The notes under the pieces are model-generated. The model worked only from the letters and a program-made list of their open reading frames with translations, had not been told where the DNA came from and searched no databases. The translations under genes and the position numbers were made by a program. Shown in pieces: positions 32,650-44,578 of a stretch of DNA of 64,000 nt (within the stretch, counting starts at the first letter, position 1; each line of letters starts with the position of its first letter). The DNA is taken from NCBI RefSeq assembly GCF_902459465.1, contig NC_047066.1, positions 9,799,047 to 9,863,046 on the forward strand. The letters run 5' to 3'. Source of the DNA: Asterias rubens (Eukaryota > Echinodermata > Asteroidea > Forcipulatida > Asteriidae).

Positions 32650-35238
32650 AAAGTTACATCAATGGGGGTGTGGCAGGAGAGTGTATTAAGAGAATTGCTA
32701 GACTAAAATGCACATTGGGTTGGCTGCAATAGCTGAAAATGGCTTCAAATGCTTCACGAAATTGAGCTCTTACACAGGAGAAAGGGGGGTTGGTTCTTAA
32801 CTATGTAATTTAACAACACCTTTTGATTTAATTTTTTAAGCTCATAGTAGTACATGTACTACCATGAAGAAATAGTGTTCACTAGTTACCAGGATAATCA
32901 GAGTCAGACCTTTAATGATGCAAAATAAAAAGTATCTTTAAAAATTACTGACCGGTGTTTTATTGTTTTAAAATCACTCATTAAGAAAATTTATCAAACA
33001 TAAAGATTTAAATTGAAAGATGCTCTCTGTGCCTGCTTTCCCTAGATATTTTTGTGACTGGAATTATTTCCTCTGACTTAACCAACTAGTTAAGATATAG
33101 GATTAAAACTGCCCCTAGCTTCTCGGGCAATCACGGTGGTCTTGATGACACTGCTCTAGAATTGCAAGGGTCTTTAGGTTTGAATCGCATCCATGTATGT
33201 ATTAACGTATGAAGGATTTTTTGTCCACAAAACTCAGGAAAGCACTTGGTAAACAGTGCTTATGCACATAGGTAAACCAAATTTAACAAAATTGTGAGGT
33301 TGCATACTTATTGCAAACACCTCTTAATTGGGTAATTTGTCAGTTTTTTTTTATATGCACCTTTTTAGTGTGGGTCAAAGGTAATAATTTAGGGAAAGCA
33401 AGACAAAAGAACATCTGAGCCCAATTTCATAGAACTTACACTACAAAAAGTTATGTTTAGTTATCAGAGAAAGAATACCAGCCGAAATACCATGTCATAT
33501 GTAGCCGGTTTCCTGCTTATTTTTGCTTGGCAGTTATCTGTAAAGTTGTATAGCAGTGATGACAGCAGTTGCAAGGATCTAATCAGTGCACCAACTGGTT
33601 GAGGACATTAAAAAAAAAAACTAAAAATAGTAATATCAATAATTCCAAAAATTAGTTGGATTTTTTTTAATTTCATGCATGAGATGTAGGGATGATAGTT
33701 CAAGACAACAAAGGCGAAATTTACAATTTCCTTGTGTGCCCTTTACCAAGTAGAAAATGCCTTGTTGTCCTTGCCCTTTTAAAAACGAAGCATACAGATT
33801 GTGTATTTCAATTTTGGATTTAAATTCTTCATGCATGGACATACCCTCCACCTTTTGAACTAAAACTACAGAGAGGTGGTATTTTGTATTTATATCTAAA
33901 TATAAAACAATGGAACATTTTGGAAAACCAAAAGATAGCCTACTTTGCCTTTAAACTGTACACATTGTGCAAACATGTAAAAACAAAACAAAAAATGAAT
34001 TATAACACACCTCTTGCTTGTTCTGTATTCTGGTTGGCTGAAACACGGTCACGTGGGGTGAATTTATAAATGTCTTGCGGGAATAGCGCCTCTTTTGACG
34101 TGAACAGCAACTACGGGTCCCTCTGGGGAATAGACATACACTAGTTACCTCATTGCCAGTCAATATATGTATACTAATGTAAGACATTCTTAACTTGGAC
34201 AAAGTATTAAAGGAATAGGTTTGGATGAAACATCTATGCATTTCACTCTACTTAACACATCACATAATTTCGTTTAAAATTCTTAAATACAAAAATATAT
34301 CCAAGTTTCCAAATAATCTACATTTAAATGTACATTGCAAGCTTGTTAGTAAACTGCACTCAATTTTAAATTATTTCAATTATTCATACACCTGTAGGTT
34401 TATAGAATATTATTGTCACTCAAATAAAAAACTGTCAATAAATCTTGACACTACGTTACTTTTATCCACTCAATGCTACCATTGCATCCACTACTGACGA
34501 AATACAATGAAAGCACCAGTGTTTTTTAACATGCATAGAATTTGTTGTAGTATGAAACAGTGGATGTTGTAATAAACCATAGGGATCTCCCCAGGTTTAT
34601 TTTGTAAAATGGGTTGCATTCTAAACCCACATTTTTGAAGTTTTGGCCGAAGCAAGCTTATTTGAAACGAAGTATTTTACAAACAAATTGTATTTTACAG
34701 AAGGGCTTTTAAAACCAAGATAAACAGACACTTAAGTGGAAAACATTCCAAAAACATTATTTTTGTTTTCTCTTGATGTTTTTGGTATTGGCACGTATAG
34801 GCATATTGGCCTGATACCCTAGTTTGTGCATGGGTAGAACCCTGTTTTGTTTTGTGTTTTGGCAAACTTGCCGTACGTACATGTCTGACCAACTATTTAT
34901 CTGACCAATATTTGTACATGTACCTCGTTCGTTAGAAATGTCAATAATTAAATGTGCATTAGAAATTTAAATCCAACATGAATCTCATCTGGAATACATT
35001 CAATACAAAACAATGTTTATGCTGTGATTGACCAAAGCTGCTACTACCAAGCAGGTCTCCTTGCCCTCAGTCTGCTGCAAAGCTGGAACACCGTAACCTT
35101 AAATATTTGGCCAATGTTGCAAGATTTGATTTCCAAAAATCCTGCATTTGAGGTAAAGCCATGGTTCTTTTTTCTTTCATCCTATTATAATCAAGCTGCC
35201 ACTTCATTTTGCTGATGAGACTTCTTTTCAATGTCCTT
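32650..35238. other. Intergenic, between MUL1 and TRIAP1
   Basis: A degenerate SINE head ('gggcaatcacggtggtctt') is at ~33100-33200. No exon chain or protein motif was found; the short open frames look random. Confidence 0.5.
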
Positions 35239-35898
35239 TTATAGTGATGTCCCACTTCCAGTTGGTGGTATTTTCTCCAAGGGTGTATCTAAGACCGGTC
35301 GCTCCAGCTCGTCCAGGTTGATTCCTTTGTCCTTTATGGCATTCTGTTGACAAATTCAGATTTACAATTTTAAAAATACGAGCACTTTTTATTGCAAGAA
35401 CTGTAAGTTTTCATATGAGCAAAAAGAGGTTCTGCACCTCTCCACCAATTTATCCACCCTAAACTAGCTCCGATTCCACTTATCAAGAAAAAAACATCCA
35501 GAAATTGGTGGCGAGGTCGTAAACATTTTCCTAGAATAGAAGGCAAGTTTGCAGTTTAAACTACAAAATGGATTATGAGAATTAACAATTTGACACTTTT
35601 TGGGCAAATATAATGAACCAAATATACCTGGACTGAGTGAGGAGGAACAAGATTTAAAAACGAAATTTAGGGTTTTAGTTTACCGGAGAGAAATGCTCCC
35701 TCTTTTTTTTAAGTTTTAAAAACTATAATTTTGGAGTAAAAAGAAAATACTCACTTTCACACATGCTTGGTACCTTTTGAAGATGTCTGCACATGCATCA
35801 TTGTAGTTGCCCTTCAAGAACTTATCACTAAACCACGTATTGAAGCAAGCATCATATTCGTTCTTCAGGTTTTGGCAGTCTTTCCCAATGCTTTCCAT
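35239..35898 (-). CDS. TRIAP1: TP53-regulated inhibitor of apoptosis 1 (TRIAP1/Mdm35 family)
   Basis: Two exons, 35898-35755 and 35343-35239, joined in phase 0, give 82 residues (human 76). Twin CX9C motifs are intact: Cys8/Cys18 and Cys36/Cys46, with 'NEYDACFNTWFSDKFLKG' and 'FKRYQACVK' between and after them. Family knowledge: TRIAP1/Mdm35 is a small intermembrane-space protein that binds PRELI-family lipid carriers and supports phosphatidic acid transfer for cardiolipin synthesis. The ATG at 35898 aligns with the human start; an in-frame ATG six bases upstream (35904) is the alternative. The gene is divergent from GATC, with 0.65 kb between start codons. Confidence 0.95.
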
Positions 35899-36543
35899 TG
35901 TCACTGATTCTAAATCACTTCTCTACTCTGGAATCTGCTAAACTCTCGCTTGATCTCCACTCACTCCTGCTGACTTTGTTTTGAAGTGGCAAAGAAGTAA
36001 GATCGAGCAGTCAAAAGTTGATTTGCAGAAGTTGACAAACACCAGACTTGAGCCAGTAATATCCTTAAGTTATGTAAACGGTAATAATCACCTGATATTT
36101 TGTGGTTAACTATAGGACGATTTGACAAAAAGTTTGCCTTTAGCCTCCACTGACAAAATTGTGTCGTCTGCTATTTACACCGGAAACAGACAACATTCAC
36201 TATTTTATAGACATCCGCCTTTCAACATAGTACCACATAATGTTCGTTATTTAGCAAATTAAAACTTAATTTTAAAAAGGCAGCATTGGTAAAAGTATCC
36301 TTTCATGAATAACACGATCTGAACAAAAATAAGGAACTAATACTGGCCATGATGTTCGTTGTACCAAAAAGGATGGCCAAAAAGGTCAGTGGCGGATTGA
36401 TTTTTTCTAACATGTAAAAAAGCTCAAAACAAAATGGCAGCGCCCATGGAGTGCCCGTGACTCTGTGCGATTCACGGACGGTTAACATTATTGAACAATT
36501 TGTGCTTTTTAAAAGAGCTAAAAGCTCCATAAAGTAAGCCAGG
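35899..36543. promoter_or_regulatory. Bidirectional TRIAP1/GATC promoter region
   Basis: The only sequence between two head-to-head start codons, hence presumably a shared promoter. No TATA box was singled out. The same divergent pairing exists in vertebrates (established knowledge). Confidence 0.5.
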
Positions 36544-39500
36544 ATGTTGCGGAAGATACTGCGATTGCGGTCTGCAATGTGCAATGTAGAGATTCGCAGG
36601 CTTTGTTCTTCTAATAACCGTCTAAATTCCAAGGTATAGGTTTCGTAAATATTCAACACTGAGGGCGCCCTATACAATGTTTGTTCTCATGACATTTTTG
36701 CAGAGCTGAATTGAAAATGTAAATGTCGTTTTCTACCTCCATGCTAGAAGAAGTAGAACTTACAAGAAGAACTCGTTACATTATAAATGCTTACCTAGTG
36801 CCTAATAAACTCCAATTACGACAGCCCTTTTTCCTTCCTCCAATTCCAAAGCTACATATTCAATTCATCCTTTTTTTAATGAATTTTATTGCAAGTATCT
36901 GGCTGGTCAATATTATTAAATGTCTGACCTTTTATTTACAGATCAGATGAGAAAGGTTGACATATTTAACCTAGCTAGAGAAACACGCACATATTTTGAA
37001 CCTACCTCCATCATGTCCACAACAATACGGTGTCAAATTCATGGAAATAAGACATTTCTGGGTCTATGGTGCATTGACAATGCAACACAATGCAAAACAA
37101 CATTTCATTGGTGCTCAAGGGAGTTCCGGTTCAATATACTGATAATGAGACTTAACTTAAAAGGACATTTTATTGTTTTTTAAGGTCAATACCTATTACA
37201 AGCATTTTTATATTACTACCTACCACATCTTCATGGGAAATAAATTCCAACAATCATTTAACAAGTTAATATAAAAATGCCTTTTTTTATAGAAAGTGGC
37301 AATGAGTTATGTAAATTTTGAATGTTGGCAACTTGGCATACATACAGTATTTAATTTTTACCACATTGTTTATCATTCAATTTGTTTTTATTGATTGATT
37401 ACATCTGTCATCTGAACTCTACAACACTATTCTAATAAAAAATTGTTTAATTTTGCACTTTTACTGTTCGAATTTTAATTAACAATAAAGACATTATATT
37501 CAATAGTTGTTGTTCTAAAGCTGTTCCATGACATAATCATCAGCAATGTGTCATTGTGTTTTTATCTGACATTTAAAAAGTTGTCATTGTTAATAAATCT
37601 TTCGTGTAAAATTCAGATGTTTTCTTTATTTCGTCATCAGATACCTCCAAAGCCACTGCCGACAAGAATCGACCCGAGTGATTTGCCAGAGGTACGTGTA
37701 TGTACTACACATACAACAGTGGCTAACTTAACCGTCTAGAGCAAGGCTAGAATGTAACACTTGACTACCGGTCCCAGTCTACCAAATTTGTTTAAAACAG
37801 TTTACATTTTACACTCTGTAGAAAGTTCTGTCTCATTGAGATTCACACTTGTAAAAATAAATGTTGCGGTCCGATCAAATTATTGGGGTACAAGCCCTGC
37901 AGTTTTGTAGACCAGTGAATTGGTTTTCATACCCTGTTCGAACATGCACACAAATCCTATACATAACATTTTTTTCACTGAACTTGACGATTGGTTATAC
38001 ATGTATGCTCTAGACTATGGCTATATCTTGAAAAATGAAGAAAATTATCATACTTTCCCGAAAACCAACAAGTACTTTTTTGTTTCTAAAGGAGACAATT
38101 GTCGATGAGAAGACAATACAACAACTAGAGAGACTTGCCCTGGTGAATTTCAACAATACAGCAGGAATACAACAATTATCAGAGGCCATCAGATTAGCGG
38201 ATCAAATCCGTACAGTCGACACAACTGGGGTTGAACCCATGGACTCCGTGCTGGAAGACAGGTAGTTGCCGCTGTGGCTTTTAAAAATTGTTTCTAAATT
38301 TGGAGACTTATATAGGCCATTAAGTACATATAAAATGTTTTCCCAATGTAATAATACGACCGATCATATTATTTAGATAGAGGCGTGTTAAAAAAAAACA
38401 TGGACTGGCATAATTCCATCACCAGTGCACACTCCAACCCCTCAGGCCAATGAGTGACCAGAAGAACATATTTTGGTCACTCACAATCCCAAAGAGGGAA
38501 TAGACATGCTCAAGTGACCTCACCCCCAAACCATATGTGTATTATATTAGGGTTGTTTGTTTATTGCCTACCAAGATTTCCTGCTGGAGGTACTGGATTT
38601 GGCATTGAAAACCTCTTTAAAGAGAACACATCAAATAATCGTACACGTAGCATGTACATGCACATCAAGAAAAAAGCCAACAATACTTTTCATGTTTCCT
38701 GCAGTCAATATTTATTCAATTCACAAATACATGAGCATGTTATTAATCGAGACTTGTAATAGATCTGAGAACTCTTCAAATATTGCAGATTTGCACCTTT
38801 TAGTATGGACAAAGAACTAATTAAACACTTTCAGTCTACTGCTTTCTCTTCCTTATAAGAATGCTGTATTTAAGAGACGATGACGTCACAGAGGGAAACT
38901 GTGCAGAGGAAGTTCTGAGAAATGCCGCCAAGACTTGCGAGGAATCCTTTGTGGCACCGCCCGGTAGGTGTACTTTTCTTTTCCAAAGTTAATCATTCTG
39001 GCCAGAAATTAAGCCATGACCTCTCTATAGCCTTCGTCTTGAACCCCTCAAAACATTCCCAATGACTTGTACAGGGATGAGAGCCATTGCCCGACAAGGA
39101 ATATTCAGAAACCAGGATCACAATTAGGGAAGGTATATTGAAATTATGGCTTCCCCACCTTATAGTAAGCCCTGTGGCTAAACCGTTTAGATTTTACAGA
39201 TATTTTTATGAACCGTGTCCTCGGCTCTGAAAGTACATGTACATGTAGATCAAAGACTAGAGCAGGATTTGTTTTATGTGGACAAAATAAAGGTTCATTT
39301 TCGTCACCGGGCTAACAATCCGGATTCAGATAAAAGTCTAAAATTTCTCATCCCTGCTTTGAAGACTTTCCAATGGCGTTGCCTTCAAGAAGATGAAATT
39401 CCAAGCCCAACAGTGGTTTGTTTTATCCAAGTTATGTTGTCCTTAGTTAGTTAAGGTCTTAACATTATTGAAACTTAATTAATTGCATTCTGCTTTTATT

Positions 39501-39551
39501 TCAGGGAATATCCCATTACCTTCAAAATCTGTGGCAAGCTTTGGTGACTAA
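36544..39551 (+). CDS. GATC: Glutamyl-tRNA(Gln) amidotransferase subunit C, mitochondrial
   Basis: Exons 36544-36633, 37641-37691, 38092-38261, 38860-38963 and 39505-39551, all GT-AG and in phase, give 153 residues (human 136). The N-terminus '[20 protein letters not shown]' is basic and lacks acidic residues early on, as in a mitochondrial targeting peptide. The core follows GatC: '[12 protein letters not shown]', '[19 protein letters not shown]', 'SVLEDR', '[18 protein letters not shown]' and 'SFVAPPGNIPLP'. Family knowledge: with GatA (QRSL1) and GatB it converts Glu-tRNA(Gln) to Gln-tRNA(Gln) in mitochondria. Exon 1 was not in any long open frame and was found by splice phase plus presequence character; it is the least certain exon. 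Confidence 0.94.
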
Positions 39552-39626
39552 CTCCTTGAGGCTGATCAGGAAGGATCATGACATTCGATTCAGAAAAATG
39601 AAAACTCCTTTTAAAATGCTAACTGC

Positions 39627-39994
39627 TTAAAGACACTAGACACCTTTGGCAATTGTCAATGACCAGTTATTGTCACTTGGTGTACTTCAACATATGCATA
39701 AAATAATACAGATAATAGAAAATACACCCTTGTCACACTAAGTTGTGTGCTTTCAGAGGCTTGACTTCGGGACTTCTAACATGTCAAAATCGAATTCTGA
39801 GGTCTCAAAATCAAACTCAAATATTTTAGTGGAAAGGTACTTCTTCCTCAAAAACTACGTTACTTCAGAGGAAGCCGTTTCTCACAATGTTTTGTACTAT
39901 TAACAGCTCTCATTGCTTTTCACCAAGTAAGTTTTTATGCTAGCAAAAATAGCAATTATTTTTGGTATTTACCAATAGTGCCCAGTGTCTTTAA
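39627..39994. mobile_element. Family A MITE, diverged copy
   Basis: TTAA lies at both edges; ends are TTAAAGACACTAGACACC and CCCAGTGTCTTTAA. Inner family words are kept ('gaggtctcaaaatcaaa', 'gccgtttctcacaatgttt'). It lies 75 bp downstream of the GATC stop and so may be transcribed in the 3' UTR. Confidence 0.8.
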
Positions 39995-40740
39995 ACTCAG
40001 AAGCAGATTTCCCTACCTGTTTGCGGTTGAAATTTCAGGAATCACACACTTTGATGGATTACTGCAAAACAAGCTTTCCTTCAATAGTAATAAATACCGA
40101 ACTTGTTTCAACAAGTTCAGATACATGTATGCAGCTGAACTTTTTATGAGACAAGTACAGTATTTGTTACTCCTGTCAGAGACAAAGGGGAACCATACAT
40201 ACACTTTGTACATTTGTTGATATTATATTAAAATAAATGAAAAGTGATAATATCAAAACTTTTAAAAAGTGCAGTTTGTGCCGTTAGTATTTTCCTTTTC
40301 GAGTCCCCCCCCCCCTTACGCCTACTAAGAACCCTCTCCTTCAAATGAGATTGAAAAAGTGCACAAGTGAAAGATTTTATACATCAATAGCCCTCCAAAC
40401 TATGTGTTTGCCCCACTTGACCCCCCCCCCCTCCGAAATAAAAATGTCAAGTTACCCCACTGCTGCTTTAAAACCCCTTTCATTTCCAAATGTACTCTTC
40501 TGAATATTTCAAAATCTTAAATCCAAAGAAACAGCCACAAGTTCAAAAATGATTATCTTGATCCTGATCGACATTCCTAGAGAAGCTCCCCAGAGAATAC
40601 GAACTTCCCGAAATGATTTAAGTATCTCCAACAAGTGAAGCGTCAGCTTTTTGTCTCCAGGGGAGAGGCTGCAAGTTGGACTTCAGCTTCTATTCACCAG
40701 GGAAGAGTGCCGTGGAATGGTTAAGACTAGTGTTGTTGTC

Positions 40741-40868
40741 AAGTTCTTGGGGTCCAAGTCCTTGGGGGTCCAAGTCCTTGGGGTCCAAGTCCTTGGGGTC
40801 CAAGTCCTTGGGGTCCAAGTTCTTGGGGTCCAAGTCCTTGGGGTCCAAGTCCTTGGGGTCAAAGTCCC
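40741..40868. repeat. 16-bp minisatellite (GGGTCCAAGTCCTTGG)
   Basis: About eight head-to-tail units with single-base changes ('gggggtcc', 'aagttctt', last unit 'aaagtccc'). Open frames in several phases (SLGSK and LGVQV repeats) are by-products of the repeat. Confidence 0.92.
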
Positions 40869-41432
40869 GAGTCCTTGAAAAAAACACTCCGATCCGAGTC
40901 CTACATGTACAACACCGATAAGACATGACATCATGACTTATATTAAGCCCCGCCTCTCAGGAACTCTCAAAGGCCTTGAGGCGTGAAAGGATCCAAAATT
41001 TAGCCATCTTCAGATCAGCGAAAGGTAAAAATAAAAAATATATCCCAAAACTTCTAAATTACATTTATCCATGGTGGGCAGGACTCCTCCTTTAAATTTG
41101 TTTTCCCAATGGAGATCTGATCCAGAGTTCAGTAAAATCCAGTGATTCCAAAATAAAGATTGTGTCCTTTTCCCTCCAATTGATTGAAACTGGCTCTCGG
41201 TTAAACCTTGAAAGAGAAGTTGGGAAAGTTGGGTTAATTCACTTGGCTACCTACAAATGTACATGTACGCCTACAAGCTGCATGGGGAAGAGGCAAACCC
41301 ACATATGGGTATCAGGAGTTAACAGAATGGACAGTCTTGGTGCAAGACCTTGTTTTGATTTGTCACATCTTCCCCCATGTGAGGGCGCCATCATCAACAA
41401 TCCATTCTTACAACAAAAACCTGGTCATACAT

Positions 41433-41582
41433 ATTGTGGTTCTAGCCCACCTTGTTGAGCTATTAATGGCTCCGCTTTTAACATCGGTCTCATCACTGTC
41501 GCCATTGTAATGGCGACAGTGATGAGACCGATGTTAAAAGCGGAGCCATTAACAGCTCAACAAGGTGGGCTAATTGTGGTTC
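41433..41582. mobile_element. 130-bp near-perfect palindrome flanked by 10-bp direct repeats
   Basis: 41443-41572 folds into arms of about 63 bp around a 2-4 nt loop near 'gccattgtaatggc'. Ends are TAGCCCACCTTGTTGAGC and its complement. ATTGTGGTTC flanks both sides (41433-41442 and 41573-41582). A short relative with the same termini is at 47172-47222. It is a non-autonomous foldback element. Confidence 0.8.
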
Positions 41583-42599
41583 GTGTTGTAAGAAAAGTTG
41601 GTGGAAAATGATAGCGCCCGCTTATGGGAAAATTGTGACAAATCAAAACGAGATATTGCACCAAAACTAAGTGGAGGCATCCAAGAACCTCTGGACCAAA
41701 GGTTGGAAACCAAGTCGGTTATGTAGCTTATTTAAGAAATTTAGTAAGGAAAATCTATCAATTTCCTTCGCATCTCTGGTAACTGCCTTGATTGCCCCTT
41801 GATTCTTCCCCGTAAAAATGTAGATTTCCCTCATAATAGTACTACATTGCACTTATAAAAGTTGGAAGGGCCTTTTAGCAATGAGATACAAGAACGTACA
41901 AGCCCGTACAAGAACCAAGTATTGGACCCAACTATCTCTCAATAATGGGATAGCATCAATCGTTCAATATATTTTCGGATAAGTCACTTTAAAAAGAAAA
42001 AACAAAAAAGCAGTGAGACTTGAATTAAAGAACAAGAGTACATGTTATTAACAATAAAAATTACCGCATTGAACTAAAAACAATATTGGAATTAAAGTAA
42101 ATTGTCAGTTACACCATGAAGTTGAAAAATCACAAGACATACATCACCAAACAGAAAGAGACATGCTAGTCAATGCATTATACACGTACCCCACTGCAAT
42201 CTAAAAATTGTAATAAAGTAGGTCTAAGAGAACATATCCCACATACATGTACACCAAAATCTTGTGTGCACTTTTGAATAATAGAAAAGATTTTCTGGTG
42301 ATATTTATTTACTTTTTTAGATACAGCGTCTCCTAAATAGATGGATAAAATACAAACACAGTTCTTTAAACAAAACAAAACGGAAGTTTTTTCTCACAGC
42401 CCCAAATATTCAAATTAGTCCCATTTAAGAAAAAGTGTACAAGTAGCCCATTAAGAAATGAATTTCAAGCACCCACCCCCACCCCCCACCCCCAAAAAAG
42501 AGAACACATTTTTAAATAGTGATATAATAATAAAAATAATGGTAACAAATAAAAAATAATTCAAACATAATTCAAACAATGCACAACAAACATTTATTT

Positions 42600-43050
42600 C
42601 AATCATACCATCAAATCCATCCACGATTCGTCCAAAACGCTTTTTGATCCTAATCCATTGATCCAAATCCTTTGATCCAAATCCGGAATCCTGTGTTCCT
42701 GATCCAAATCCTGATCCAAATCCATGATCCTTTCATCCTGATCCGAAAATCCCTCCGTAGGATCCCTCATCCTAAATTTGGGTGCTCCATTTTTTTTTCT
42801 GAGCCATCTTTTCCTGATCCCGTCATGACAACAAAAATCCTTAAGAATCCGTTTCGTGGACTCCTTGAATTCCAACGATAATCCTAAGAAATCCCAATTT
42901 GTGAATGTCCATCCTTACGACACTGAGAATATTGAAAAAAATACAAGATGTTAGATACACTAAATATCTTAACTGGAGATCAATTGTTTGTCAGAATATT
43001 TACAATAAAAACACACCATATCTAAAAGTGCATGCAGCTTATGATGATTA
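42600..43050. other. Simple-sequence-like GATCC-rich stretch (42640-42780) and AT-rich intergenic DNA
   Basis: The words 'tgatccaaatcc' and 'cctgatccaaatc' recur irregularly about eight times, which opens frames on both strands. No protein family is recognised. Confidence 0.55.
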
Positions 43051-43191
43051 TTACCAAATCCTCATAGCAGATTTTTGACATTTTCTCATGGACATATCAT
43101 CATAATCAGAGTCGAACACTTTGAGTGAGTTCCCATATGGAGTTTTGTTTTTGTTTACAGCGAGAAATGACCCCCTTGGTAAACAACCCTT

Positions 43192-43287
43192 GGGGTCGAT
43201 TTCACAGTGAGTTAGGCCTGACTTGGGACTAGTCCTAGGAGATATTAAAAACTTAAGGCTAGTTTTAACTCTTTGTGAAATCCCCCA
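43192..43287. mobile_element. Palindromic family C MITE, short copy
   Basis: Runs from 'ggggtcgatttcacagtgag' to 'ctctttgtgaaatccccc', with the core 'gggactagtcctaggagat'. Confidence 0.7.
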
Positions 43288-43299
43288 AAGCTGGTTAAG

Positions 43300-44578
43300 G
43301 CACTGTTTATGCAATCAACGTGTGGTCATTAGATACATGTGCAGATATTTACTAAACAAAATCAATGGGATTTGCTGATTTTCCTGCCCAATACGGTTAA
43401 GAGATTCTTCAGGTGGTTAATGCAAAACATAATTGAAATGGAATTGTTTAATATTTCTTGTTTCAATACTCGTGCACATAAGAAAGTCCTTTACCTGCAG
43501 TTTTATTATTGTGTTCCTAAATTACCACTCTAAACCACTTCATCAAAAGCAGCCCATGCATTTTTACAGCTGTTATTAAAATTATCAGATTATCAACATT
43601 TTTACTAAACACACAGGGAAGTTATCAATTCTGTATTCTTTTTGACAATTTCCAACACCAACCAATAAAAAAACAAAAATCAACTCAAGCTTACAAAATA
43701 TTATGGTAAAATATCAGCTAGAAAATATGCCAAAAACCACACATGTTTAAAACGCAATGTAAACCAGTTTTCTCAAGTTTACAACCCAACCTGGAACCAG
43801 GAGCAGTGAATCTTTTTAAGCCAAACCAATTTGAGATAAATGACTGGTCCCTCTTTGACATGATGAGAATAACTATTCATAAACTAAAAATGTCTACAAG
43901 ATACTTCTCAAAACAGATGGTGCGTGATTATTGTCTAGTGAGTTAGCTTCTACATGTTGGCACATTTAACAAACCATTTTTATAAGAATATTGAAGGAAT
44001 ATTTTAAAAACGTTTTCAGCAACCATATTAATTTATTCTTACTTATGCATTGTACAAAAAACTTTGTGAAAAAAAACAATAAGTGATGACCATGGGGTGT
44101 AACAAATCAAAGAAATATCAAATAAAATGAAAAAAGGCATATCTTGAAAAGTCAAGTCAAACACTACAGCATAATAAAATGGCAACTACTTGAGGGGCAA
44201 CTGTAAGTCTTTTATGGAAAGTTTGCGCAAATGTTTACGTACACAGTTCTGCTGATTTCTTCAACAACGTAATATATTTTCTAAGTAAGAGAAAATTGTG
44301 CACAATAGCCAGGGTACAGCAGACAATTGGATGCCTTGTATTTTTCAGACTTCATCTATAAGCATTATTGTAAGCACTCATACTCTAAACTTCTAGGTTA
44401 ATGTTCTACATGTGGTAAAGTTCTTGGTTTTCTTCAAAAAACTTATTTTGTCAAACCAACCTTGGTTTCCCAGTTGTTTCGCAAATTGCGAAGGAAAGAG
44501 TGAAGATAAGTCTTCCACTCCATTATAAGCTAAATCTATGCTCAGCCTGACATTCCCGGCCCACAGTCGTCCCTCACT
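43300..44578. other. 3' flank of the SRSF gene, including its probable 3' UTR
   Basis: No open frame with support. AT-rich sequence downstream of the SRSF stop codon at 44579. Confidence 0.5.

Noticed and set aside
42603-42881. Overlapping open frames in the GATCC-rich stretch
   Set aside because: Low-complexity sequence opens both strands. The peptides are repetitive DQDL or LIQI runs without homology.
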